Source: Prorocentrum cordatum
Taxonomy: Eukaryota > Sar > Dinophyceae > Prorocentrales > Prorocentraceae
Reading direction: 5' to 3'
DNA: 64,000 bases
NCBI GenBank assembly: GCA_963575745.1
Contig: CAUYUJ010000713.1
Coordinates: 1-64,000 of the forward strand
Within the stretch, counting starts at the first letter, position 1. Each line of letters opens with the position of its first letter. Below the pieces are notes generated by a model. The model was not told the origin of the DNA. It made no database searches and was given only the letters and a program-made list of their open reading frames with translations. A program made the position numbers and the translations under genes. Shown here one piece after another: positions 31,078 to 40,400 of this stretch.

Positions 31078-31114
31078 TATATATACATATATGTATGTAT
31101 GTATGTATGTATAC
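31032..31114 (+). repeat. (TA)n/(GTAT)n microsatellite inside the Copia pol frame
   Basis: About 80 bp of ta and gtat placed between the linker and the integrase zinc-binding region. It is translated as alternating Tyr/Ile on the minus strand, and the reading frame is kept on both sides. Confidence 0.9.
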
Positions 31115-32239
31115 GAGTCTCTTCTCGTCCTCACTGGGCTCGACTTCCCCAGAACTCGTCTTACCATCCTTGGTCGCGGGCCGCGTTTCCTGTTCGCCCT
31201 CGCTCTCGCTCGAGACGACCTCGCCCCCCCCGGGGCCCTCGGACTCCCCTTCGGGAAAGTCGCACTCCGCAAGGTCGGCCCAGACCGCTTTGCCTCTGGA
31301 GGGGGACCCCGCCCACTGCTCGGCCACGGCTCGGGCCGCGGCTCGGGAAAACTGGGTCGGATATCGACTCGCCTTGGTCGTCGCGGAACCTCGCTCGAGG
31401 ATGGCATGCTCGCGTCCGTCTGTGCGTAGGTGCCCCTCGAAACGTCGGAGCACGAGAGGATGGTTCGACAGCACGCCCGTGGGTTTCTTGTCCAGGCCCC
31501 TACTATCCACTTGCAGCCCGAAGCTGCACATGTCCACTCTAATTCCCCTAACCCTGGGGAGCGAGACAACACGTCGAACGACGAACGATCCCCAAGACGA
31601 CGCATAGAGCGGGTGCTCGAACGCGAAGTACCTGCCTCGGCTGACTTGATACTCGGCGATCTCTATACATAGAATGAGATCTCGAACTCCATCCGCGACG
31701 ATCTTCCGCCGCACCGATGGACCGATCCGATCTCGATTGAGTCGATTAATCGCTGAGAACGCCCAACATTCCGAGCAAAGCCACACCATCTCGGGCTTGT
31801 CCTCCTGAAGATGCCCCCAGAGCTCTCTGACGTCAGCCCTTCGAGACGAGCCCCAGCCCCGGCGAAAGTCCCAACTGGCTCGAGCTCCCAGAGGAGCCCC
31901 GGCTTTGGCCACTTCCACAGCAATCCTAGGAGGAGAGAACACCTCGGCTGGTCGGAAAGCTTTCGCCTGACTCAGTCTGCTGGCCAGGGTCTTCGAGCCC
32001 GATCCCGAACCTAGCTGCGCGCTCGCCGAGAGCTCGCCGGACAGAGGCCCCACAGGCCACCTCGTGATCGTCATTCGTGACGTCACCGCCCAGCCACTCG
32101 GGCCCCATCTCGCCCCAGGCTCGCTTCGGGCCTCCTGAGGCCAGAGAGGAGGAGGAGAGGGAGGAGGATCAGCGAGCCGGGCCCCGTTTTTGAAGCGCCC
32201 TCCGTGGGCCAGAAGTGCTGTGGAGCTCTGGAACGTCAC
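31115..32239 (-). pseudogene. Extra conserved domain between protease and integrase of the Copia element
   Basis: This open frame has protein-like sequence that no standard Copia domain explains: VRELWGHLQEDKPEMVWLC, then SECWAFSAINRLNRDR, LILCIEIAEYQVSRGRYFAF, EHPLYASSWGSF, VVRRVVSLPRVRGIRVDMCS, FGLQVDSRGLDKKPTGVLSN, HPLVLRRFEGHLRTDGREHA and RYPTQFSRAAARAVAEQW. From memory, similar blocks recur in Copia-like proteins of other dinoflagellates. The C-rich WLCSEC..FS block followed by RYFAFEHP and KKPTGVLSN is faintly reminiscent of cytosine methyltransferase motif order, but that is only a suggestion. The (TA)n tract separates it from the integrase. Confidence 0.55.
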
Positions 32240-32287
32240 AGTCGCACTGAGCGAAACACACGGACAGACTGAAACAGGGGCCCTTTC

Positions 32288-33130
32288 CTAGAGCTGGTCG
32301 GAGAGGAGCTCCCACTCTGGGCCGTCTGGCACCGGACTCCCCTCTGGAATGGACGGCAGCCCGTGGGCCGTCAGGTCCGTCGGCGGGCCCGCCGTCGTCG
32401 TCTGCGTAGTTGGGCCTCCGCCCTGCTCTTGTGAAGGCTGGGCTGGCGGCGGCTGCGGCTGGCCCCCGCGCCGCGGGCCTCCCAGGCACTGCACCGCGTG
32501 CTCCACCTGCGCCATCGCCGCCTGGTGGTTGTAGAGGCCCGACACCGCGTTGCCGATCTGCACCAGCATAGCCCCCATCTGCTGGACAGCCGTCTCCACC
32601 GCGTTCAGCTGCGTCTGCATGCCGATCATCGCGTGCTGCACGTTGTCCACCACCTCCCCGAATCCCTCGAACGCCCCGAGGGGGCCCTTGATCGCCATCA
32701 GCTGCTGGAAGATCTGCTGCAGGCCCTCCTCCACCTGAGTTGGGGCGTGCTGAGCTGCGATCACCGTCGCCGACATCTGGTCGAGCACCTCCTGGACTCG
32801 AGCGAGGGACTTCACGCTCTCGGGCACCTGAGACAACTGCCACTGCAATCCCTGCAGCAGGCCGCCCAGCGAGTTGACAGTGTTCAGGGCCGCGCCTCCG
32901 GCTCTGAAGGTGGGGTCGCTCTGGAGCATGCCCACCGCCTTCTGAGCTGAGGCTGCTGCGCTGCGCGCGGCCTCGGCTGCCGATTGCTGAGGCGGAGTGG
33001 CTGGACCTTGATGCGCCGCGAGGCGCCCACGCCAGCCGCTGCCCACACTGCCAACACTTTGAGCCCGATCCACGCTGGCCCCCGTAGTACCTGATCTTGT
33101 CGGACGGGTGGTCGCAGGCAGGCGGAAGCT
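32288..33130 (-). pseudogene. Zinc finger and coiled-coil segment of the Copia polyprotein
   Basis: The upstream frame (within 32169-33518) holds PPACDHPSDKIRYYGG then SKCWQCGQRLAW, a C-x-H...C-x2-C finger near 33,060-33,119. After a frame change the 32288-33073 frame gives about 200 residues rich in Gln, Val, Leu and Met with heptad-like periodicity (VQEVLDQMSATVIAAQ, EEGLQQIFQQLMAI, DNVQHAMIGMQTQLNAVE), consistent with a coiled coil, then a Pro-rich tail and a stop at 32288. A gag-like assembly role is possible; its place after the protease is unusual. Confidence 0.5.
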
Positions 33131-33530
33131 TGGGGGGTGGCTTGCCTGGAACTGGCCCCGGCCACTGCAACGGCGCCCCCAAGCTGGAGATGGCTCCCGC
33201 CGCTGCCCCCTGAGGCTGGGGCCCCAACCGCGGGGCTCCGCGGGGCGCTGCTGGATTCGACGAGGCGGCCGGCTGGGCGCCCGCCTCCGTCCACCCCACG
33301 ATCCCCGTCAGAGATGACCGAGGCGCCCCATGCTGCTGCGGTGTCGGCCCTCCTCCGGGCCAACTCGCGTCTCCGGTCTGCTGCTGATGCTGAAACGGCA
33401 CGGGGCCTGTCGGGACCTGAGCCCCCTCCGACCCGCGAGCCTGCAGCGGTGGGGGCGCCGCCTGTACTGTCCACAGCGGCTGGTTGAGCGAAAGCAAGGC
33501 CTCCGCCGCGGGCGCCACCTCCTCGGGAAT

Positions 33531-33881
33531 CTAAGGCACCGTTCCCACAGGATACATCGTGGCGTTGCTGGACTCGACCGCTGGCGTCTGGTTCTGCTGC
33601 TGGGTCGGCGGTTCCGTCGCTGAGCTTGCGAAGGTGCCCTGCATCTCTGGCACCGCCGAGCTGGCCGGGGACTCGAGGGGGATCTCCGACTCGGACCCGC
33701 CCCGCTGGCGTGCCAAGAACTCCCCCGTCGCCTTCTTCGCCTTCGGCTCCGATGCGCCTCCGAAGGCCACCTGGAAGAGAAGCCAACCCAGCCGAGGCGT
33801 CGCGGGCACGGTCGGTCTCTGCTGACTGTGCGCTCCGATCCGAGGGGCGCGAATCGTCGAGAAACCCTGGATGCGAGCCAA
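33531..33881 (-). pseudogene. Linker segment of the Copia polyprotein
   Basis: A 116-codon frame (GWLLFQVAFGGASEPKAKKA, then GGSESEIPLESPASS and PPTQQQNQTPAVES) with normal amino-acid variety between the membrane-like segment and the zinc finger. No domain recognised. It is chosen over the Arg/Ser-rich alternatives on composition only. Confidence 0.35.
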
Positions 33882-34132
33882 GACAGGCTACTGAGGGCAG
33901 GTGCATGAGCAACGCAACGAGGACCCAACTCGCCCACCTAGAGGCTCCTCGTGCTCGAGGCCGTCGGCCCTTCACCGTAGCTTGACTACTTGATCCTAAG
34001 GCCCCGACCTGGTGATCGGACGCCAGCTGAGCTCGCGGCCGCCCGAGGCCGCCCAAGACCATCCCCCAGCACCTGTCTGCGCCCTCCGGAGTGTCTCCGA
34101 ACTTCCCGACGTAGAGCCCCCATTGCCCCCCC

Positions 34133-34950
34133 CCCCAAAAAAAAACTAATAGAACGCCGAAGACAGCGATGAGGAGGGTGAGAAAAGACATGCGCTGCGT
34201 GACGATCCCCTTTCCTGACATCACAGGAGGCGCTCGCCCCCCGATCTCAAAAGAATCCTTCTTCAGAAACGGGTAGCGCCTAAGCGCTGGGTCAGGCGCG
34301 CTGGCGGGAACAGCCAGCCTGCACACTATCCGCGCCCTGCGATGCCCCGAGTGTAGCCGCGTCAGGGGGATCACCTCGTCTAGCGTCTGCGATGTCATCT
34401 CGTTCGCCGGCAGATCTATCGCGCACTTGAGATAGTCGAGGAGGTTCACGGACAGGATGTGTGGAACGTTGTCTGCCAGGACCGCGGTCTCGACGATTCC
34501 GAAGACTCCCCCCAGGCGTAGCGAAAACAGCACCACACTGATCACCTTGCCCATGCCTCCGACGCCGCGAGCCGTCTTCAGCGGCCGATGCGAGGGGGGA
34601 ATCTCCACATACTGCAGCCCGTGACTGGCCAGCGCCTGGGCCTCGCGATTGAGCGCCTGAACGCCCACGAGGTCGCTCCCAGCTCCTGGGTCGACCAAGG
34701 CCTGGTCCGCGTCGGCCGAGATGTAAACCGCCCCGGTCGAGATCGGGTCGGCCTCGCCCCTCCACATGGGGAAGCTCTGGCCGGATGACCCCTCGAACAT
34801 GTAGGCCGACATCTTCTGACGCTCACCTCCGGCACGATCTCGCTGGTCAACCCCTGCAGGACCACCTCCGAGATGGTCGCCGTGCTTGGGGCGCTCCCGT
34901 CCCCAGTGTCCCTCCTGGTTGCACCGATTGCACCTGGTGACCTTAAGCTG
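34133..34950 (-). pseudogene. Zinc knuckle, aspartic protease and hydrophobic segment of the Copia polyprotein
   Basis: The frame opens with RCNRCNQEGHWGRERP (about 34,890-34,934), a CCHC-type knuckle in which the last Cys is Arg. The protease follows: DQALVDPGAGSDLVG, with DPGA in place of the usual D-S/T-G-A, a GVGGMGKVISVVLFSLRLGG strand region and VPHILSVNLLDYLKCAIDL, a typical retropepsin C-terminal pattern. Residues 208-226 counted from the Met at 34812 (SFLTLLIAVFGVLLVFFWG) form one strongly hydrophobic stretch of membrane-helix length, unexpected in this position. Both metal-binding and active-site changes suggest decay. Frame 32884-34812 runs on, but its later part looks out of frame. 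Confidence 0.7.
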
Positions 34951-36435
34951 CTCGATCGCCAGCCGAGTGGCCGCCTCGCCCAGGTACGCCGCGACTGCGG
35001 CGGCCGCGAGCCTGGGCCGGCGCCGCCGGCGACCGGGGGCCCTGGCGTCGAGGTGGCCGGTCGCCAGGCTTCGGCTTGACCCCGAAGTACTCGCGGTCCT
35101 TCTTAGCCGCTCTCTTCAGCGCCTTGTTCTGCTTCCATGTCCGGCCAGCTGGACGCTTGCCCTCCATCATGGCCCAGAACTCCTCGATCTGGTCCTCGCA
35201 GAGATTCAGATCCTCCAGCTCGGCTAGCAGCACCTCTGCATCCCAGTCTGAGTCCTCGACCGAGCCACCGTCCTCTTCGTCATCGTCGTAGTAGGTGGCG
35301 TCGCCCTCCTCACCTCCAGCACCAACCTCGGACCGACCGGAGGGAGGAGGAGGAGAGGTCTGAAAAACACTGGTCGCTGGGTCGCTAGCACCCAGGCCGC
35401 AGCCCTCACTGTCGGCCAGCAGTGCTGCTCCCCCGCGACCCGGGAGAAGCCTCTCTGCACCGCCGGCGTCCATCTGCTTCAACGCCCAGGCGACGCTCTC
35501 GAAGTCTGTCCTGCACGTGCGCAAGTTCTGGACGCCCTGCAGCGACAGTCCAGCCCCTGCTTCGAGCAACAACCCCTGCAGCTTGGAGCTCATCCAGAGG
35601 TCCATGCCCTCGGCCTCCTGCAGCTGCGCCTCCCTGCGGTAGACGAACTGCGCGAGGCCCTCCTTGGCCTCACGGGCCGCCTCGAAGAAGGCTCTCCTGC
35701 CGGCGCGACGGAGGTCGTCCCCCTCCCTCTCGCCGGCCATCAGGTCCACGCGCAGGAGAATGACGTCGATCCACTCGAACGACACTAGCTTCTCCTCGCT
35801 GATGTCCCAGAACTTGGCCTGGAAGCTGTACCCGAAGAGCTTCAAGAACTTCTCAACACGCCTCCAGAGCTTCACGTCGGTGTTCGTGTTCCAGCGCCTA
35901 AGCGCTCTCTTCCATTCTCGGTGTTGTGCCCACCTGGGCCAGCTGGGGGGATCGCTGAAGTCTCCTCGACCTCCCCAGCTCTCTCCAGCTTCCCACGACG
36001 ACTTCAAACAGTCACTCTATCCGCCGTCTCGGTCGCCTTGGCCCCAGGTCTCCCCGGACCCAGTCTTGCCTTGGCCGCCGTCGCCGCTGCTCCAGCCGCT
36101 GCGCTTGTCGCGCCACCGGCCCTCGCTGTCGGTTTCCTTCTCGCCGTGCCGTCGCGGGAGCTGCGGTCACGGCCGTCTCGCCAGGGATCCTTCCCCGACT
36201 CGTGCCACTCGTCGTGATCCTGCTCACCGTGGGCTCCGCCTCGGCGACCTTCCGAACCTCGAGCTCCCGATCCGATAATCTCTGAGACTACACTCTTGAT
36301 CAGCTCCCTGAGCTCGTCTCGCCGGATGGTCACCGAGGGCTCTTGGCTGCCTGATCCGCTTCCTGGAGCTGGTCGGCCGCCCTCGCCCACGTGGAACTCA
36401 TTTGCCTCCGTCTTTTCCTTCCCGTCGTCGGGCAT
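34943..36435 (-). pseudogene. Copia gag, two frames
   Basis: Likely start Met at 36435 (MPDDGKEKTEANEFHVGEGG), followed by RRDELRELIKSVVSEIIGSG and an Arg/Asp/Ala-rich stretch to a stop at 36004. The main gag block lies in the 34943-36007 frame: WAQHREWKRALRRWNTNTDV, LWRRVEKFLKLFGYSFQAKF, DISEEKLVSFEWIDVILLRV and DLWMSSKLQGLLLEAGAGLS, a helical gag-like pattern, then an acidic YYDDDEEDGG region and a basic tail. The frame break lies at 36,004-36,007. Gag would form the particle that holds the RNA. Confidence 0.65.
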
Positions 36436-36562
36436 ACCTTTTCCTGGCCGTGGATCCCACGCTACCTCGTCGGCGCGAGCGCAGCCGTGGGCAAGGGCGC
36501 GCGACCGGGAGGTCGCCTACCGCCTGGCAGGGTGTCGTCCGCCCATGGTTCCTCGCCCCGGG

Positions 36563-36578
36563 CCACGCTCCGCTACCA
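36563..36578 (-). promoter_or_regulatory. Primer-binding site, initiator-tRNA-Met-like
   Basis: Two bases inside the 5' LTR the minus strand reads TGGTAGCGGAGCGTGG, close to the TGGTATCAGAGC-type site complementary to the 3' end of initiator tRNA-Met used by many Copia elements. Confidence 0.7.
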
Positions 36579-36580
36579 AC

Positions 36581-36686
36581 TGTGGCAGACGGAGACAGAC
36601 CAGGTGTTTTACCCTTGAGCCAACGTGGTCACGGAAACGCATACCTGATGCTGAACCTATCAGGGAAAATATGCACCACTACAACA
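36581..36686 (-). repeat. 5' LTR of the Copia element
   Basis: 106 bp with TG...CA ends, about 90% identical to the 3' LTR. The dinoSL-like segment occupies 36614-36634. Confidence 0.85.
36614..36634 (-). other. dinoSL-like segment inside the 5' LTR
   Basis: Identical to the copy in the 3' LTR, so it was present at insertion. It ends in GGCTCAAG on the element's sense strand, as the leader does. Confidence 0.6.
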
Positions 36687-36754
36687 CCTCGGCCTATCGA
36701 GGCCTGCCCCGGGGACCTCGCGTGGGCCGCCAGCCGACCCCATCCTCCTTTTCT

Positions 36755-36930
36755 TCCTCCTCCTCCTCCTCCTCCTCCTCCTCCTCCTCCTCCTCCTCGT
36801 CCTCCTCCTCCTCCTCCTCCTCCTCCTCCTCCCTCCCCCTCCTCCTCCCCCTCCCCCTCCCCCTCCGCCTCCTCCTCCTCCTCCTCCTCCTCCTCCTCCT
36901 CCTCCTCCTCCTCCTCCTCCTCCTCCTCCA
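36755..36930 (+). repeat. (CCT)n microsatellite
   Basis: About 175 bp with a CCCCT-rich middle. It adjoins the 3' end of the LINE-C fragment. Confidence 0.95.
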
Positions 36931-37865
36931 CTGACCAAAGGAAGAAGGGAGAAAGGTCCCTCAGTCTTGGCAGAAACCTTCGGAGAGGGAGGCCATCGGA
37001 GAGGACCTCTTTGTCACCTCAACAGGGGGTGACTGCCCTGGCGAGGGCCAGCGGCAGGGCCCCCCTCCCCAAAAACTCACAGAGGACGCAGGCCCTGGCC
37101 AGAGTCGACCAGCTGCTGGGGTCGCCAAGCTTCAGAGAGCTGGGTCCACGACCTGCCCTGAAGATACCCGCCTTGAGCGAGCGCCCTGAGCACACGGCCG
37201 CCCCAGGCAGAGGGCAACCCGTTGCGCGGAGCACGAAGAGAGGCAGAGAGCGCGACTCCCCACGCATTACCGACGGCACACACGAGCTGTTTCGCCCCCG
37301 AGGCCAAAGCGATGGGGAAGGCACGATGTGTGACGTGCCCGCGACGACGGAGAAGGGCGAGAGCCACATCAGCACGAGAGAGCACAGGCGCCACAAAGAC
37401 TGGCGGCGGCTCAATCACAAGCAGGGGCTGGGGCTCCTTCTTGGCCCGAGAGCCCGCGATAAGCAAACGATCAGGCTCGGTCATCTTACCGCCAATACGG
37501 TCGACCCAAACTGTGAGAAACGAGAGGACCTTCGCCTGGGATCGGAAATAATTGCGGCAACGAGACGAGGCCTGGGTGTTGCTGCCGGCCTTGTTGGTCG
37601 TCTTATCAGCGAGCATGTCACCCTCGCGCTGCCTCGCAGTGATCCGCCCCCGCTCAAGGTCAGCAACAGTGGTGTGGGCCTCGACTTCGAACAACCGAAG
37701 GGCCTCCAGCACCCCACCCACCCACCCGATCGTCGATGGAGGCCCACACTACTTGCCAAAGGTCGGCCCACGCCGCCTGAGCACCCCATCGGAAACGAGC
37801 TGGGAGTCCGTCAAGGAGGCGGCGCTGGGTAGCGCCAAGTGGAGCGCCCTGAGAAAGACCCAGAG
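36931..37865 (-). pseudogene. LINE-C: 5'-truncated LINE 3' end (RNase H and Cys-rich tail)
   Basis: Frame 37660-37962 ends with AAWADLWQVVWASIDDRVGG; after a frame change near 37,715 the frame of 37077-37721 reads EALRLFEVEAHTTVADLERG, then ITARQREGDMLADKTTNKAG. This aligns by eye with the end of LINE-A RNase H (ADVWRRIFQLF, WVPAHRD, GNAWADFFARLGA): the loop His and last Asp are kept. Downstream GHVTHRAFPIALASGAKQL, then VCAVGNAWG and RVLRALAQGGYLQGRSW resemble the C-terminal Cys domains of LINE-A and LINE-B, with some Cys lost. Endonuclease and RT are absent. (CCT)n lies on both sides. Confidence 0.6.
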
Positions 37866-37925
37866 CTCCACTGCTCCTACTCCTCCTTCCCCTCCTCCTG
37901 CTCCTCCTCCTCGTGCTCCTCCTCC
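37866..37925 (+). repeat. Degenerate (CCT)n tract at the truncated end of LINE-C
   Basis: About 60 bp of cct with gct/act variants. Confidence 0.85.
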
Positions 37926-38051
37926 ATTCCTTTTCTTCATAACTAACTTCTCCCTGTCGCACCCAGAGGCCAGTTTTTAGGGCGGACTGAGCGTTTCGCC
38001 TTGGACATCCTCACCATTTATGACCCTGGAGCATGAACATCGACAACAGCT

Positions 38052-38540
38052 TCACAGATGGAGGGCGGGTCGTTTTCAAAATGTGGCTCTCGCCTTCGCG
38101 CCGCGCACATTTGAAGCAATGCAAGAGTTTCGCGAATGAGGGCGGCTCGTTTTCAAAATGTGACTTTCGCCTTAGCGCCGCGTCCATTCGTTTTACAAAA
38201 ATTGCAAGAGCTGCACAGGTTGAGGGCGGGTGGTTTTCAAAATGTATTTCTCGCCTTAGCGCCGCGCACATTCGTTTTTAATGCAAGAGCTTCACGGGTT
38301 GAGGGCGGGTCGTTTCCAAAATGTGGCTCTCGCCTTAGCGCCGCGCGCATTCGTTCCAAAAAATGTAAGACTTTCATGGCTTGAGGGCGGGTCGATTTCA
38401 AAATGTGGCCCTCGCCTTAGCACCGCGTACACTCGGAAAAAAAATGCAAGAACTTCACGGATTGAGGGCGGTTATTTTTCAACATGTGGCTCTCTCCTCA
38501 GCGCCGGGCACAGTCGTCGTGTGAATTTACAAGAATTTCA
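38052..38540 (+). repeat. 81-bp tandem repeat, six units
   Basis: The block gagggcgggtcgttttcaaa followed by atgtggctctcgccttagcg recurs at about 38063, 38141, 38221, 38301, 38382 and 38465. A period of about 81 bp equals 27 codons, so open frames on both strands repeat a 27-residue pattern. Units differ by 10-20%. Confidence 0.9.
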
Positions 38541-38566
38541 AGGATTCCCATGAACAACGGGCCAGA

Positions 38567-38755
38567 AACGGCTTTCTGGAAGAATTCAGGATTACGAGGG
38601 TGAAACAATTACGTTGATTCGCAGTGTTGAAGTCCCAGGAACGGCGTTCTGGCACGACTCAGGATCGTCAAGACGCAACTGTCAGGTTGATCCGTGGCGT
38701 TGGAATCCCGAGAGCAATGCTTTGGCATGCTTCGGAATCTTCAAACGGTTGTCTT
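38567..38755 (+). repeat. 75-bp tandem repeat, about 2.5 units
   Basis: gctttctggaagaattcagg at 38570, gcgttctggcacgactcagg at 38645 and a weaker tgctttggcatgcttcgg at 38719, with gttgattcg/gttgatccg and a tcccagg/tcccgag phrase at matching positions. Confidence 0.75.
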
Positions 38756-38869
38756 CCAACGAGGCAGTGCCATCAGTGGAAATGAACCGTTGTAGGGGCC
38801 TATGAAGAGGGAGCTCAGAGGGAGGGTTTATTCCAACATCGCTGATGACTCTTGGCTTTACACTGGTCC

Positions 38870-39048
38870 TCCTCCTCCTCCTCCTCCTCCTCCTCCTCCT
38901 CCTCCTCCTCCTCCTCCTCCTCCTCCTCCTCCTCCTCCTCCCCCTCCCCCTCCTCCTCTTCTTCCTCCTCCTCCTCCACCTCCACCTCCTCCTCCTCCTG
39001 CTCCTCCTCCTCCTCCTCCTCCTCCTCCTCCGCCTCGTCTTCATCCTG
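38870..39048 (+). repeat. (CCT)n microsatellite
   Basis: About 180 bp with a few cca, ccc and ctt variants. Confidence 0.95.
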
Positions 39049-39059
39049 GCTCCCGCGTT

Positions 39060-39192
39060 CCCAGATCTCCGACGATATGATCTTTTCAGTCCGGGCGTTT
39101 CGGCTAATTCTCGGGCCCCGGGACCCCCCGGAAAGGGGTCAGGAGCTCTGGGGCCGCGGATTCAAAAAAAAACATGCGGGAGGATGTCTGGG
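39060..39192 (+). repeat. MITE-like family A, diverged and shortened copy
   Basis: CCCAGATC start, ctccgacgatatgatcttttc, and a gatgtctggg right end. The middle differs strongly from other copies. Confidence 0.5.
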
Positions 39193-39334
39193 TTCCCTCT
39201 CTCTCTCCCCCTCTCGCTCCCCTCCCTCTCAGACATTCTCCCGAACCAAAGCTCAATCGACCAGGTCCCTGTTGAGCCGGTCCTCCGTCGAAATGGTCAT
39301 CTACCTCTCTCCCTACTTCCCGCCCCCTCTTCCG

Positions 39335-39478
39335 TCTTCCCTCCTCCTCCTCCTCCTCGTCCTCCTGCTCCTCCTCCTCCTCCTCCTCCTCCTCCTGCTC
39401 CTCCTCCTCCTCCTCCTCCTCCTCCTCTTCCTCCTGCTGCTCCTCCTCCTCCTCCTCCTCCGCCTCCTCCTCCTCCTA
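39335..39478 (+). repeat. (CCT)n microsatellite
   Basis: About 145 bp of cct with occasional gct and ctt triplets. Confidence 0.95.
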
Positions 39479-39647
39479 ACCATCCCTCTCGGGGGACGAC
39501 AGAATTAGGAGGGGCCATGCCGTCTGGTGCAATGAGAAAATTGGGCAACACTGGGGAATAGGGACGAGGCCGCTCCATGCAATGGACGTAGCCAACAACG
39601 ACGGAGGACAGCAACGGCAGCATGATCTGCCAGAACGAGCTGGCGCC

Positions 39648-40400
39648 CGAGCCGTACATCATCAGCTCCCCCGCTGGGATCAGCTCGCGCGTCGAGGCAG
39701 GCAGCGGCAGGCGGGTCAGCCGAAGAGGCAAGGAAGAGGTACTGGCAGCGCGTCCTGCTACAAGGCAGGCAGTGGCAATTGAGGCTTGCATGACAGGACC
39801 AGCACGTCATGAGCGACGACGGTGCAGGCGGCGCGAGGGGGGAGGCGTGGAGCGGCTGCAGTGGCCAGCGCACCGAGACAGAGCTGGAGCAGCACGTCAT
39901 CAGCTATAGTGTAGGAGCACAGCGTCATCAGCTGCGACGCTGGAGGCGGCGTGCGCGAGAAGTTGTGCAGCGACTGGTGAGGCCAGCGCACCGCGGCAGA
40001 GCACGAGCAGCATGTCATCAGTTACAGTGCTGGGGGCAGCTCGTGCGATAGGCAGCGAGCGCACAAGAGCGACATGTGATCAGCTACAACGCTGGGGGCA
40101 GTTCGTGCGAGATGGAGTGCGGCGGCGACAGCAGGAGCAACAAATCATCAGCTATAACGCTGGGGACAGCCCGTTCGAGAGCGCAAAAACGGCATACGAT
40201 CAGCCGCGATGCTGGGAGCGGTTCGTGCGACAAAGCGCGGGGCGGCGGCGGCAACAGCAGAGGCCACCACCCCAGGGGCAGAGCAGGAGCACCACGTCGT
40301 CAGCTACCGTTAGCTGGGGCAGCTCGTGCGAGGAGGCCCCGAAAGCGCAAAAGCGGCACGCGATCAGCTACAACGCTGGGGGGCGGCTCGTGCGAGGTGT
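39648..40400 (+). repeat. Spaced ~40-bp motif repeated about eight times
   Basis: A core of the form catgtgatcagctacaacgc + tgggggcagctcgtgcgag occurs near 39655, 39893, 40014, 40075, 40144, 40197, 40299 and 40362, separated by variable GC/CAG-rich spacers of 10-80 bp. One frame translates the core as ISYNAGGSSCE, but copies do not share a frame. Two more copies lie at 47119-47245, on the other side of LINE-B. Confidence 0.8.

Larger units (their letters stand above)
26774..36686 (-). mobile_element. Copia-type LTR retrotransposon, near full-length, frameshifted
   Basis: A 9.9-kb minus-strand element: 5' LTR, primer-binding site, gag, zinc knuckle, protease, a long extra region, integrase, reverse transcriptase, RNase H, 3' LTR. 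The order integrase before RT is diagnostic of Copia/Ty1. Conserved blocks are readable throughout but spread over three frames by several small indels, so the element is not directly translatable. The LTRs differ by about 10 substitutions and one 1-bp indel, which suggests an old insertion. The tetramer CCTC abuts both outer ends and may be the target-site duplication. Confidence 0.9.

Noticed and set aside
38052-40400. CRISPR array
   Set aside because: The 81-bp units are contiguous without spacers, the ~40-bp motif has diverged copies with repetitive spacers, and the context is eukaryotic.
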